Shown here: piece after piece, positions 1 through 6,291 of the stretch
Layout: each line of letters opens with the position of its first letter
How positions within the stretch are numbered: the first letter of the stretch is position 1
DNA from: Salinicoccus sp. UBA3372
GTDB lineage: Bacteria > Bacillota > Bacilli > Staphylococcales > Salinicoccaceae
Assembly (NCBI GenBank): GCA_002360325.1
Contig: DEQG01000042.1
Span: forward strand, 1 to 13,810
Direction of reading: 5' to 3'
DNA length: 13,810 bases
Position numbers and translations under genes: made by a program
Notes under the pieces: generated by a model
Seen by the model: only the letters and a program-made list of their open reading frames with translations
What the model was told of the DNA's origin: nothing
Database searches by the model: none

Positions 1-897
1 AAGAGAGGCCGCAAAATTTGGTTATAAGATTCAGGCCGATTCACATAAAGCACCAATATTCAAGATGTTCGGCAGATTATCCGGCACGGTCATCGATTAC
101 TTATTTGTCTTTTTCCTTTATGGTATTGCCGTTATCATGTTCGCCGGTGCCTGTTCTGCCTTAAATGAAAGTTTCGGAGTACCATACTGGCTCGGAACAC
201 TCATCATGGTGGTATTCATAGTCGTTACACTGCTGCTCGACTTTGATAAGATCGTATCGGCACTCGGTGTGGTGACGCCGTTTCTGATCGTAGTCGTCAT
301 CATCATTGCCGTGGTCAACATATTCAACCCGCAGGTGCCGATGGAAACAGCGAACGGCCTTGCACAGCCGGAACGCACACCGAGCGGCCTGTGGTTCCTT
401 GACGGCGCCATGTATGCCGGATTCACGCTGGCAACCGCATTCAGCTTCTTGTCCATCATTGGTGCGAACTCATCCAGCCGTGCGACAGCTGCACGTGGCG
501 GACTGATGGGCGGAGTGATCATTACACTCCTGATGCTGATGATCAACGCGGCACTCATATCAAATATCGACGTTTTAAACGACCTGGCACTGCCGACACC
601 CGCTTTGGCCAGCAACATCCATCCGATACTGCAGCTCGCCTTTGCGATTGTTATGCTGCTCATCATCTATAACACAGGCGTCGGCGTCATGTAACCGTTC
701 CTGAAACGCTACAGCAAACCGTATATGAAGAAATATTACACCATACTCCTGGTTTCCGCAGTCATCGGGTACTTTCTGAGCTTCTTCGGATTCGTCGCAT
801 CGTCTACCCGGCATTCGGCATACTCGGCCTCCTCATCGGACTCGGCCTGACCATACGCTGGTTCATGAATAAGAATACGAAGAAAAGATTATTATAG
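1..897 (+). pseudogene. YkvI-like membrane protein, broken and 5'-truncated by the window edge
   Basis: The reading frame is already open at base 2 and runs into the ORF whose first ATG is at 65, so the gene starts outside the window. It encodes several hydrophobic helices separated by short loops, resembling the YkvI family of polytopic membrane proteins of Bacillota (family call from memory, moderately sure; substrate unknown). Two lesions are visible. The frame is stopped by TAA at 692-694, right after GVGVM, yet the next codons continue as good family-like sequence (PFLKRYSKPYMKKYY and another membrane helix). Near 796-805 the frame then shifts, a net loss of one base modulo three. The tail YPAFGILGLLIGLGLTIRWF is read in another frame and ends at TAG 895-897. 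Base composition is more GC-rich than the genes to the right. Sequencing error is an alternative, but two independent lesions favour decay. Confidence 0.75.
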
Positions 898-902
898 AAA
901 AT

Positions 903-942
903 AAAGATCAAAACTCCGTTTGAACGGGGCTTTGATCTTTTT
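903..942. terminator. bidirectional intrinsic terminator between convergent genes
   Basis: A ten-base arm (903-912) pairs with TTTGATCTTT (931-940). Inside it CTCCGTT (914-920) pairs with AACGGGG (923-929), with one G-T wobble and a two-base loop. T-rich sequence follows on the plus strand and on the minus strand. It sits 5 bp beyond the end of the broken YkvI-like gene and just before the end of the minus-strand cyclodeaminase-family gene, so it can serve both. Confidence 0.85.
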
Positions 943-945
943 ACA

Positions 946-1890
946 TTATTTCTTCAGTTTTTCATAGACAAGGATTGCTGCCAGTGTATCAAAGATAGAG
1001 ATGCCGACTGATTTGAATATTGTAGACTGTTCTTGAGTTTCTTTTGATAACCCATCTTTAACTATCTGTTTCAAGTCTGGAGTGTTATCCTCAGAATATC
1101 CTAAAGTTCTGGCAGCACTCATTTCCCCACATTCTGAAAATGCATCATGGGAGTCAACAGAAACATAATCTGCTTTCTTAATGATGGAAGTTGGTATTTC
1201 CTGCATATCAGATTTGAAGGCTCCTGATCCTGAAAAGTGTTTATTGGACAAATTCTCATTCTTCAAATCATATAATTCAGGTATGACAGGATTTTTGGAG
1301 GTTGTTGTCAGACAGATGACATCAGATTCTTCAACCAACTGGGTAGGTTCGGCAACTTCAACCTCAATTTGCGGATAATGTTTTTTTACTTTATCCATAA
1401 AGTCATTAAGTCTTCTTTCACTTCTGTTATAGATAATGGCTTTCTTTATAGGACGCACTGCGCAAGTTGCCTGAAAATGGCTCCACCCCTGATCGCCGGT
1501 TCCGATTATACCGACTGTTTCTGCATTTTCATGAGCGAGATACTTTGTTCCTACACCACTTAACGCACCTGTTCTCATTGCAGTAATGATTCTTGCATCC
1601 ATTGTAATTAATGGATTCATAGTTTCACGATCATATAATATAAAAAGTCCTCTTAATGTAGGTTCGTTCAATTCCGCATTTCCAGGGGCGATGCCTACAA
1701 CTTTTGCCCCGTAATAATTCTCATAAAATGAAGGCATCATGATTGCAGTATTATCGTCATCATTGATGAACAGACGCTCAGGCAGCAATGAATTTTTCTC
1801 ACCATCATTCAAGTAATAGTTTTCAATCGTATCAACGATATCTTTCACTGAAACCAGTTTCATAATTTCTTCTTCTGTAAGGTAATCCAT
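946..1890 (-). CDS. ornithine cyclodeaminase / mu-crystallin family protein
   Basis: This 314-residue NAD(P)-binding protein has the usual length for the family. Visible landmarks are the GAKVVGIAPGN segment with Lys63, the MRTGALSG motif with Arg106, a Rossmann GTGDQG loop at 130-135, the GSGAFKSDM segment at 221-229, Asp246 in VDSHDAF, and the C-terminal TIFKSVG signature. Family members include ornithine cyclodeaminases, alanine dehydrogenases, and pyrroline-2-carboxylate or other ketimine reductases. The sequence alone does not choose among them. The start at 1890 is supported by AAGGAG about nine bases upstream. The gene diverges from the tctC-like gene and its promoter lies next to a candidate GntR operator, so it is probably part of the same regulon. 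Its role in aldarate catabolism is unclear; it may reduce or aminate a 2-oxo acid or cyclic imine derived from the pathway. Confidence 0.88.
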   Translation of the reverse strand: MDYLTEEEIMKLVSVKDIVDTIENYYLNDGEKNSLLPERLFINDDDNTAIMMPSFYENYYGAKVVGIAPGNAELNEPTLRGLFILYDRETMNPLITMDARIITAMRTGALSGVGTKYLAHENAETVGIIGTGDQGWSHFQATCAVRPIKKAIIYNRSERRLNDFMDKVKKHYPQIEVEVAEPTQLVEESDVICLTTTSKNPVIPELYDLKNENLSNKHFSGSGAFKSDMQEIPTSIIKKADYVSVDSHDAFSECGEMSAARTLGYSEDNTPDLKQIVKDGLSKETQEQSTIFKSVGISIFDTLAAILVYEKLKK

Positions 1891-1951
1891 GAATAAAAGC
1901 TCCTTTTATTTAATCTATCAGAATAATTCCAATAGTATGAGTTCAAATCAA

Positions 1952-1980
1952 ACTATACTATCATCATAGTTGTTTATCAA
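1952..1980 (-). promoter_or_regulatory. sigma-A-type promoter for the cyclodeaminase-family gene
   Basis: On the minus strand, TTGATA (1975-1980) and TATAGT (1952-1957) are separated by exactly 17 bp, directed toward the gene starting at 1890. The candidate operator at 1993-2003 lies about 12 bp upstream of the -35 box. Confidence 0.65.
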
Positions 1981-1992
1981 GAGACATTATAT

Positions 1993-2003
1993 TTGTAAGA
2001 CAT
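1993..2003. promoter_or_regulatory. candidate GntR operator 1 (TTGTAAGACAT)
   Basis: This matches the locus motif TTGTNNNACAA with one mismatch at the last base. It lies between the divergent cyclodeaminase and tctC promoters, exactly 50 bp upstream of operator 2. That spacing is close to five helical turns, as expected if two regulator dimers bind the same face. Confidence 0.55.
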
Positions 2004-2025
2004 TATTATAAAAACAAATGATATA

Positions 2026-2054
2026 TTGACAATATAAATTATTTGTCTTACAAT
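2026..2054 (+). promoter_or_regulatory. sigma-A-type promoter of the tctC operon
   Basis: A perfect -35 TTGACA (2026-2031), a 17-bp spacer and TACAAT (2049-2054) form a strong promoter. The -10 box is overlapped by operator 2. A transcript from here would carry a leader of about 170 bases before the tctC start. Confidence 0.7.
2043..2053. promoter_or_regulatory. candidate GntR operator 2 (TTGTCTTACAA)
   Basis: A TTGT-N3-ACAA palindrome lies within the spacer and -10 region of the tctC promoter, a classical position for repression by occlusion. The GT-N3-AC core is typical of FadR-subfamily GntR regulators, one of which is encoded at 4459-5157. Confidence 0.7.
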
Positions 2055-2124
2055 TATAAAAACAAAATATTCAAATATATTCAAAGGGGTTGAAGTCATA
2101 TTTGACATGAATTATAAAATCATT

Positions 2125-2138
2125 TGATAGCGCTTACG
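2125..2138 (+). promoter_or_regulatory. candidate cre (CcpA) site
   Basis: TGATAGCGCTTACG matches the cre consensus TGWAANCGNTNWCA at all but two fixed positions and keeps the central CG. It lies downstream of the tctC promoter, where CcpA could block elongation. Carbon catabolite repression is usual for sugar-acid loci in Bacillota, but the match is imperfect. Confidence 0.4.
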
Positions 2139-2204
2139 TCAGTTTGTTTACGTTAAATAATTTGATTCAGACTAAGAGAATTCATACATAGTGGATTCAC
2201 AGAG

Positions 2205-2215
2205 TTGTTTTACAA
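2205..2215. promoter_or_regulatory. candidate GntR operator 3 (TTGTTTTACAA)
   Basis: A TTGT-N3-ACAA palindrome lies in the leader, 6 bp before the tctC ribosome binding site. It is far downstream of the 2026-2054 promoter, so it could act as a roadblock or serve a second, weaker promoter near 2162-2190 (TTGATT, poor -10). Confidence 0.55.
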
Positions 2216-2233
2216 TTAAACGGAGGGGTTAAA

Positions 2234-3250
2234 ATGTTTACAAAACAATTAGATTTACCGAAAATATTTTTAGTGATTTTTTCTGCAGTATTTTTAGCAG
2301 CTTGTTCAGACGGTGGCGGAGAGTCAGCTAATGGAGAAACAGAATCCGGAGAAGGGGAAGTTGATTATCCAACGCAGTCAATTGAAGTGATGGTCCCTGC
2401 CGGTGCTGGCGGAGATACAGATTTAAATAGTAGAATTACAGCGAAATATCTTGAGGAAGAGCTCGGGGAAACACTGGTTGTCACTAATGTTGGTGGCGCC
2501 GGCGGTACTACCGGTATCAATGAATTACTTTCAAAAGAATCGGATGGACACAACGTATTGACATACCATAACGCAATGCTTGTAAATAATATTTATGGTA
2601 TTTCGGATATCGCTTATGAAGATTTCCAGTACGCAGGTATAGGTATTTTAGATCAGTCGAACACATTCCTGGTATCAAGCGAAGCAGAATTTGATGATTT
2701 GGAATCATTTATTGCATATGCACAAGAAAATCCTGGTGAAGTGGATGTAGCGACAGAGATTGGTGCAATGAGCCATTTACAATTGTTGGAGTTTGAGCAG
2801 AAAGCGGATGTGGATTTGAATATTGTTGATGCAGGCGGAGCATCTGAAAAAATTACTGCATTATTGGGAGGTAGAGTGGATGTTGTTCCGACATCTTTAG
2901 GTCTGGTACAGGACTATTTGGAATCTGGTGATTTTGAATCCTTAGGAGTCATAGCTGAAGAAAGATTGGAAGGTGCACCGGATATTCCAACGTTTGAAGA
3001 ACAAGGGATAGACATGTCAATAGATAAGGTGTTCTACTGGGCATTTGCTGAGGATACACCTACAGAGGTTGTAGATAAATTCTCAGAAGCGCTTGAAAAT
3101 GTAGTGGAAAATGAAGATTTCCAGGAAGAAATTTCTAATAGCTGGTTAACACCAACATTCCTTGATAGTGATGAAACACTTGAAAAACTTGAAGAAATAG
3201 ATGAACATTATCGTGAAGTGTACGAAAATTCAGACCAATCAGATCAATAA
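2234..3250 (+). CDS. TctC-family solute-binding lipoprotein (tripartite tricarboxylate transporter receptor)
   Basis: This 338-residue extracellular receptor would capture a carboxylate substrate for a TctA/TctB membrane pair. The N-terminus is a lipoprotein signal peptide with lipobox LAAC and Cys24 as lipidation site, followed by a Gly/Ser/Glu-rich linker. The mature domain starts with YPTQSIEVMVPAGAGGDTD, the hallmark loop of TctC/Bug receptors, followed by VVTNVGGAGGTTGINELL and DGHNVL. The start is fixed by GGAGG at 2222-2226. The matching tctB and tctA genes lie about 9.6 kb downstream, an unusual split. The gene directly follows the operator-rich divergent region and is 27 bp ahead of the UxuA-like gene, so those two likely form one transcript. 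From context the likely substrate is glucarate, galactarate or a related aldarate; this is inferred, not seen in the binding site. Confidence 0.92.
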   Translation: MFTKQLDLPKIFLVIFSAVFLAACSDGGGESANGETESGEGEVDYPTQSIEVMVPAGAGGDTDLNSRITAKYLEEELGETLVVTNVGGAGGTTGINELLSKESDGHNVLTYHNAMLVNNIYGISDIAYEDFQYAGIGILDQSNTFLVSSEAEFDDLESFIAYAQENPGEVDVATEIGAMSHLQLLEFEQKADVDLNIVDAGGASEKITALLGGRVDVVPTSLGLVQDYLESGDFESLGVIAEERLEGAPDIPTFEEQGIDMSIDKVFYWAFAEDTPTEVVDKFSEALENVVENEDFQEEISNSWLTPTFLDSDETLEKLEEIDEHYREVYENSDQSDQ

Positions 3251-3277
3251 TTATAGTAAATATAGGAGTGTAGCGAA

Positions 3278-4291
3278 ATGAAAGTTTCTGTAACTGTCAA
3301 CACAACCGAACTGAGTGATTTGGACTTACAACAGATGTCCCAGTTGGGGATAGACCGCGTTGATTTTGGTAATGGTAACGGATTTAAAGGTGTAGAGGAA
3401 CAGGGATATCCTGATCTTGATGAGCTGCTTAAACTTCAGAAGCGGATCAGGTCCTGGGGTATGGATATTAACAGGGTCACATTACCCAACATAACATCTG
3501 CTTATATGAACAATGAGGAAAACTCTGAAATTCAGCTTCAAAATTCGATAAGCGCAGTTAAAGTGTTTGGTGAAGCGAATATCAAAATTGTACGGCAGCG
3601 TTTTGAAGGAGATGTTTTCGAAGGCCAAGCACGGGATTATAAAGCCATTCAGAGGGGCGGTGCGATTGCCCGGGGAGAAAGTGCGGGTTTTATGAAATAT
3701 AAAAATGATACACCCTCTTTGGAAGAGAGCGAGAAGTGGTGGAGCAGATTCCAGAGTGTTTACAAAGAGATTGTTCCTGTTGCACAGGATATGAATGTAA
3801 ACATTGCCATGCATCCATCAGATCCGCCTTATCCTGACTCCCCTTTTGGTGGTATCGGTCTGAATAGAATCATTGATGATTTTCCCAATGAGAATGTAGG
3901 TTTTGTGTACTGCGTCGGAAGCAGAGCAGAAGCAGGAGGTTCTCCACTGGTAATTGATGAAATCAATCATTTTGGAAGGAAGGACAGGATTTTCCTTGTC
4001 CATTTCAGAAACGTCAGGGGCAGCATACCGACAGCGGGCGCATTTGAAGAGGCGCTTCTTGATGATGGCGATTTAAATATGTTTAAAATTCTGCTTGAAC
4101 TCGACAAGGTGGGCTATGACGGTTGCTTAAACCCTGATCATGTCCCTACATTTGCCGGTGATAGCCCTGATTTGGATGAAAGATGGGCGAATTCCAATAT
4201 TGGCTGGACAAATTCCAGCTTGGGGTTTTCTTACTCAATCGGATATATTAAAGCATTATTAACTGCATTGACCGAATTTAAAGGAAGATAA
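3278..4291 (+). CDS. UxuA-like (mannonate dehydratase family) sugar-acid dehydratase
   Basis: This 337-residue TIM-barrel protein resembles mannonate dehydratase UxuA, which dehydrates D-mannonate to 2-keto-3-deoxygluconate. The family metal-site elements are present: His179 in HPSDPP, Cys212 in YCVGS, His242 in VHFRNV and Asp287 in NPDH, followed by the usual DGDLNMF segment at 263-269. It is somewhat shorter than typical UxuA proteins (about 350-390 residues). AGGAG at 3264-3268 supports the start, and the gene follows tctC closely. No uxuB, 2-keto-3-deoxygluconate kinase or KDPG aldolase is in the window, while every other enzyme handles diacids. It may therefore act on another sugar acid or aldarate rather than mannonate. 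Family assignment is solid; substrate is open. Confidence 0.8.
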   Translation: MKVSVTVNTTELSDLDLQQMSQLGIDRVDFGNGNGFKGVEEQGYPDLDELLKLQKRIRSWGMDINRVTLPNITSAYMNNEENSEIQLQNSISAVKVFGEANIKIVRQRFEGDVFEGQARDYKAIQRGGAIARGESAGFMKYKNDTPSLEESEKWWSRFQSVYKEIVPVAQDMNVNIAMHPSDPPYPDSPFGGIGLNRIIDDFPNENVGFVYCVGSRAEAGGSPLVIDEINHFGRKDRIFLVHFRNVRGSIPTAGAFEEALLDDGDLNMFKILLELDKVGYDGCLNPDHVPTFAGDSPDLDERWANSNIGWTNSSLGFSYSIGYIKALLTALTEFKGR

Positions 4292-4308
4292 TTGTACAAA
4301 TTGTATCA

Positions 4309-4348
4309 AAAAATGGTGCAGAGGCCTGGTCGTTTCTGTATCATTTTT
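4309..4348 (+). terminator. intrinsic terminator after the UxuA-like gene
   Basis: A 14-bp stem joins AAAAATGGTGCAGA (4309-4322) and TCTGTATCATTTTT (4335-4348) with two G-T wobbles, a 12-base loop and a terminal T run. It separates the tctC/UxuA-like transcript from the regulator gene. Confidence 0.75.
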
Positions 4349-4358
4349 ATTTCAAATG

Positions 4359-4387
4359 TTGATTAATGGTAAAAAAATGACTATAGT
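4359..4387 (+). promoter_or_regulatory. promoter of the gntR regulator gene
   Basis: TTGATT (4359-4364), a 17-bp spacer and TATAGT (4382-4387) form a plausible sigma-A promoter upstream of the regulator. The inverted repeat at 4401-4421 lies just after the expected start point. Confidence 0.6.
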
Positions 4388-4400
4388 TGGTATAAGTACA

Positions 4401-4421
4401 ATTGTTTTATGGTAAAACAAT
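4401..4421. promoter_or_regulatory. 9-bp perfect inverted repeat / candidate autoregulatory operator
   Basis: ATTGTTTTA (4401-4409) and TAAAACAAT (4413-4421) are perfect inverted arms around TGG. Read on the minus strand, bases 4410-4420 give TTGTTTTACCA, one mismatch from the TTGTNNNACAA motif and almost identical to operator 3. Its place just downstream of the regulator promoter suggests autorepression. The longer symmetry differs from the other sites, so the exact binding register is uncertain. Confidence 0.6.
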
Positions 4422-4458
4422 AAAAATAATATAGTCATATTGAGATAGGATGAGGAGT

Positions 4459-5157
4459 ATGTCGGATTTTAAAATTGACTCGGTCCAAAGGAATACTCTG
4501 GCTCAACAAGTGCTGGAAAAATTTATACATTCATTGATGTCCGGAGAATTGAAACCCGGCGATAAACTGCCTTCGGAATTGGTTTTAATGGATGTCTTTG
4601 ATGTCAGCAGACCGGTTTTAAGAGAGGCATTCAGTTCTCTCGAAACATTGGAAATAGTTAAAAGACGACCACGAGGTGGTACATATATAAATGAAAAGAT
4701 TGGGCACAGCCCTTTCAGAGCCATGCTTTCTCTGTCAATCAATAATATTCCCGCAATTATTGAAGCCAGAATGACCCTTGAACTTGGTCTGGTTACAATA
4801 GCTGCGGAAAAGATTGATGAAAATCAGCTGCAACTATTGAAGGATACGATAATCCAGATTGAGACAAGTGCTGATAATAACTATGGTTCCTTGGATAAAA
4901 AGTTTCACAGAATCATTGCACAGAGCGCAAATAACCCTGTTGTTGAAGGAATGATAGATTCATTACTTATTGCACACGAAAAAACAGACAGCCTCATTCC
5001 ATATCGTGATCCCGATATAACGGCAAAACATCATAAAGATATTTATCAGGCTTTGAAAGACCGTGATCCAATATCTGCTTTTGAAAGCATGTATACACAT
5101 CTAAGTTTTGTCAGAGAAAAAATACTCTCTGCAATAGAGAATGATAAAGATTTATAA
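4459..5157 (+). CDS. GntR-family transcriptional regulator, FadR subfamily (FCD domain)
   Basis: This 232-residue regulator has an N-terminal winged helix-turn-helix (roughly residues 10-75: GELKPGDKLPSE, then DVSRPVLREAFSSLE and the wing RRPRGGTYI). The C-terminal helical FCD effector domain (about 90-225) contains EARMTLELGLVTIAAE, LDKKFHRII and a final HHKDIYQAL...MYTHL segment whose Asp and His residues fit the family metal site. FadR-type GntR proteins usually repress sugar-acid or organic-acid operons and bind GT-N3-AC operators. Six sites of that type occur in the window, making this the likely local repressor. ATG 4459 is preferred because AGGA lies eight bases upstream. ATG 4450 (three residues more) lacks a well-spaced ribosome binding site. 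Terminators isolate the gene on both sides. The effector is probably an aldarate or pathway intermediate (inference). Confidence 0.93.
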   Translation: MSDFKIDSVQRNTLAQQVLEKFIHSLMSGELKPGDKLPSELVLMDVFDVSRPVLREAFSSLETLEIVKRRPRGGTYINEKIGHSPFRAMLSLSINNIPAIIEARMTLELGLVTIAAEKIDENQLQLLKDTIIQIETSADNNYGSLDKKFHRIIAQSANNPVVEGMIDSLLIAHEKTDSLIPYRDPDITAKHHKDIYQALKDRDPISAFESMYTHLSFVREKILSAIENDKDL

Positions 5158-5190
5158 AAAAACCAATCACATTCAAGTGATTGGTTTTTT
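5157..5190 (+). terminator. intrinsic terminator after gntR
   Basis: A perfect 14-bp stem (AAAAAACCAATCAC at 5157-5170 with GTGATTGGTTTTTT at 5177-5190) closes a six-base loop and ends in a T run. It begins at the last base of the regulator stop codon. The A/T symmetry would also allow it to work on the minus strand. Confidence 0.92.
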
Positions 5191-5261
5191 ATTTGAAAGA
5201 AATCATAAAAGAAGATGAATTCAAATTTTAAATATTAAATCATCGGAATTATTAGATAATG

Positions 5262-5290
5262 TTGACTTTATAAATGATTTACTTTATATT
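5262..5290 (+). promoter_or_regulatory. promoter of the DapA-like 1 / aldehyde dehydrogenase operon
   Basis: TTGACT (5262-5267), a 17-bp spacer and TATATT (5285-5290) match sigma-A consensus well. The -10 box abuts a TTGTNNNACAA operator covering the expected start of transcription. Confidence 0.75.
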
Positions 5291-5300
5291 TGTAATACAA
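5290..5300. promoter_or_regulatory. candidate GntR operator 4 (TTGTAATACAA)
   Basis: The palindrome TTTGTAATACAAA (5289-5301) starts at the last base of the -10 box and spans the likely transcription start. It has the same core as the sites at the tctC promoter, which ties this operon to the same regulator. Confidence 0.7.
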
Positions 5301-5322
5301 ATAGAAATAAAGGAGGAAACAA

Positions 5323-6255
5323 ATGTCTAAATCTGATTTTTATGAGAAACTGAAAACGATTTCAGGGATAACTGTTACACCTTTTAATAAAAATGACCAG
5401 GAAATTGATTGGCAGGGTGTGGAGGACAATGTGGAATATCTGGTGGACAAAGGACTTAAGGTCATTGTCCCATGCGGTAATACAAGTGAGTTTTACGCCT
5501 TGACTATTGAAGAAGCTAATGAAGAAACTAAACGTACAGTTGAAATAGTGGATGGCAGAGCGATTGTAGTAGCCGGAGTTGGCTATTCTGTAAAAACTGC
5601 CATTGAAATGGGTTTGGAAGCGAAGAACAATGGGGCAGAAGCAATAATGGTTCATATGCCTGTACACCCTTATATTACCTCTGAAGGTGCTAAAAATTAC
5701 TTTGAAGCAATAATTAAAGGTGTGGATATGCCTACAATCATTTATTTTAAAGATTCACATTTGGATGATGAGATCTTAGTCGAATTGACCCATCTCGAGA
5801 ACTTTGTCGGCGTGAAGTACGCGGTCAATGATCTGCCTAGGTTTTCCAAAGTGGTTGAAATGATGCCAGCTGACAGTAACGTGGCAATGATATGCGGCAC
5901 TGCTGAAAAATGGGCACCATTTTACTTCATGGCAGGTGCTGTCGGTTTCACTTCCGGTCTGGTGAACGTTTATCCGGAAAAATCTTTCGAGATGCTGACA
6001 AGCCTTCAAAATGATGATTATAGTAAAGCGATGGAAGTTTGGCACGAGATAGTAGAGTTTGAAGATTTAAGAGAGAAATATAATTCAGGTAACAATGTTG
6101 TTGTTATAAAAGAGTCGATGGAATTGATCGGATTGAAAGCAGGACCGACCAGAGCACCAGTTGCACCGTTGGCTTCTGAAGATAAAGAAAGAGTATATAA
6201 AATGTTGAAGAGATGGGGCTTTAATACAGTATCTAATATGAGTGTTACTAAATAG
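5323..6255 (+). CDS. DapA-family lyase 1 (KdgD-like 2-keto-3-deoxy-acid dehydratase or aldolase)
   Basis: This 310-residue (beta/alpha)8 class I lyase has the Schiff-base lysine at Lys165 (FVGVK), the catalytic tyrosine at Tyr141 (IIYFKDS) and the substrate loop GNTSEFYALT at 52-61. Length is typical of the DapA/KdgD superfamily. It is only distantly similar to the second family member at 10426-11349: it lacks that protein's YQRDNA and VGFKDG motifs, so it is a separate paralogue and not a recent duplicate. AAGGAGG at 5310-5316 fixes the start. It heads an operon with the aldehyde dehydrogenase and the GalrD-II-type dehydratase. I infer that it converts the GalrD-II product (the D-threo keto-deoxy diacid) to 2-oxoglutarate semialdehyde. 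An aldolase, or a hydroxyproline-type pyrroline-carboxylate deaminase giving the same semialdehyde, are alternatives. Confidence 0.85.
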   Translation: MSKSDFYEKLKTISGITVTPFNKNDQEIDWQGVEDNVEYLVDKGLKVIVPCGNTSEFYALTIEEANEETKRTVEIVDGRAIVVAGVGYSVKTAIEMGLEAKNNGAEAIMVHMPVHPYITSEGAKNYFEAIIKGVDMPTIIYFKDSHLDDEILVELTHLENFVGVKYAVNDLPRFSKVVEMMPADSNVAMICGTAEKWAPFYFMAGAVGFTSGLVNVYPEKSFEMLTSLQNDDYSKAMEVWHEIVEFEDLREKYNSGNNVVVIKESMELIGLKAGPTRAPVAPLASEDKERVYKMLKRWGFNTVSNMSVTK

Positions 6256-6291
6256 ATTTCAAGGAATAAAAATAAATGGGAGTGTTTTTGG

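Noticed and set aside
118..666. 182-codon open frame on the minus strand
   Set aside because: It lies wholly antisense to the YkvI-like coding sequence, has no ribosome binding site and no recognisable protein features; a shadow of the GC-richer real gene.
692..694. Recoded stop (read-through or programmed event) in the YkvI-like gene
   Set aside because: The stop is TAA, no recoding structure is seen, and a second frameshift lesion follows; decay is simpler.
4450..4458. ATG at 4450 as start of the GntR regulator
   Set aside because: No correctly spaced ribosome binding site; AGGA is eight bases before ATG 4459. The difference is only three residues and cannot be settled by eye.
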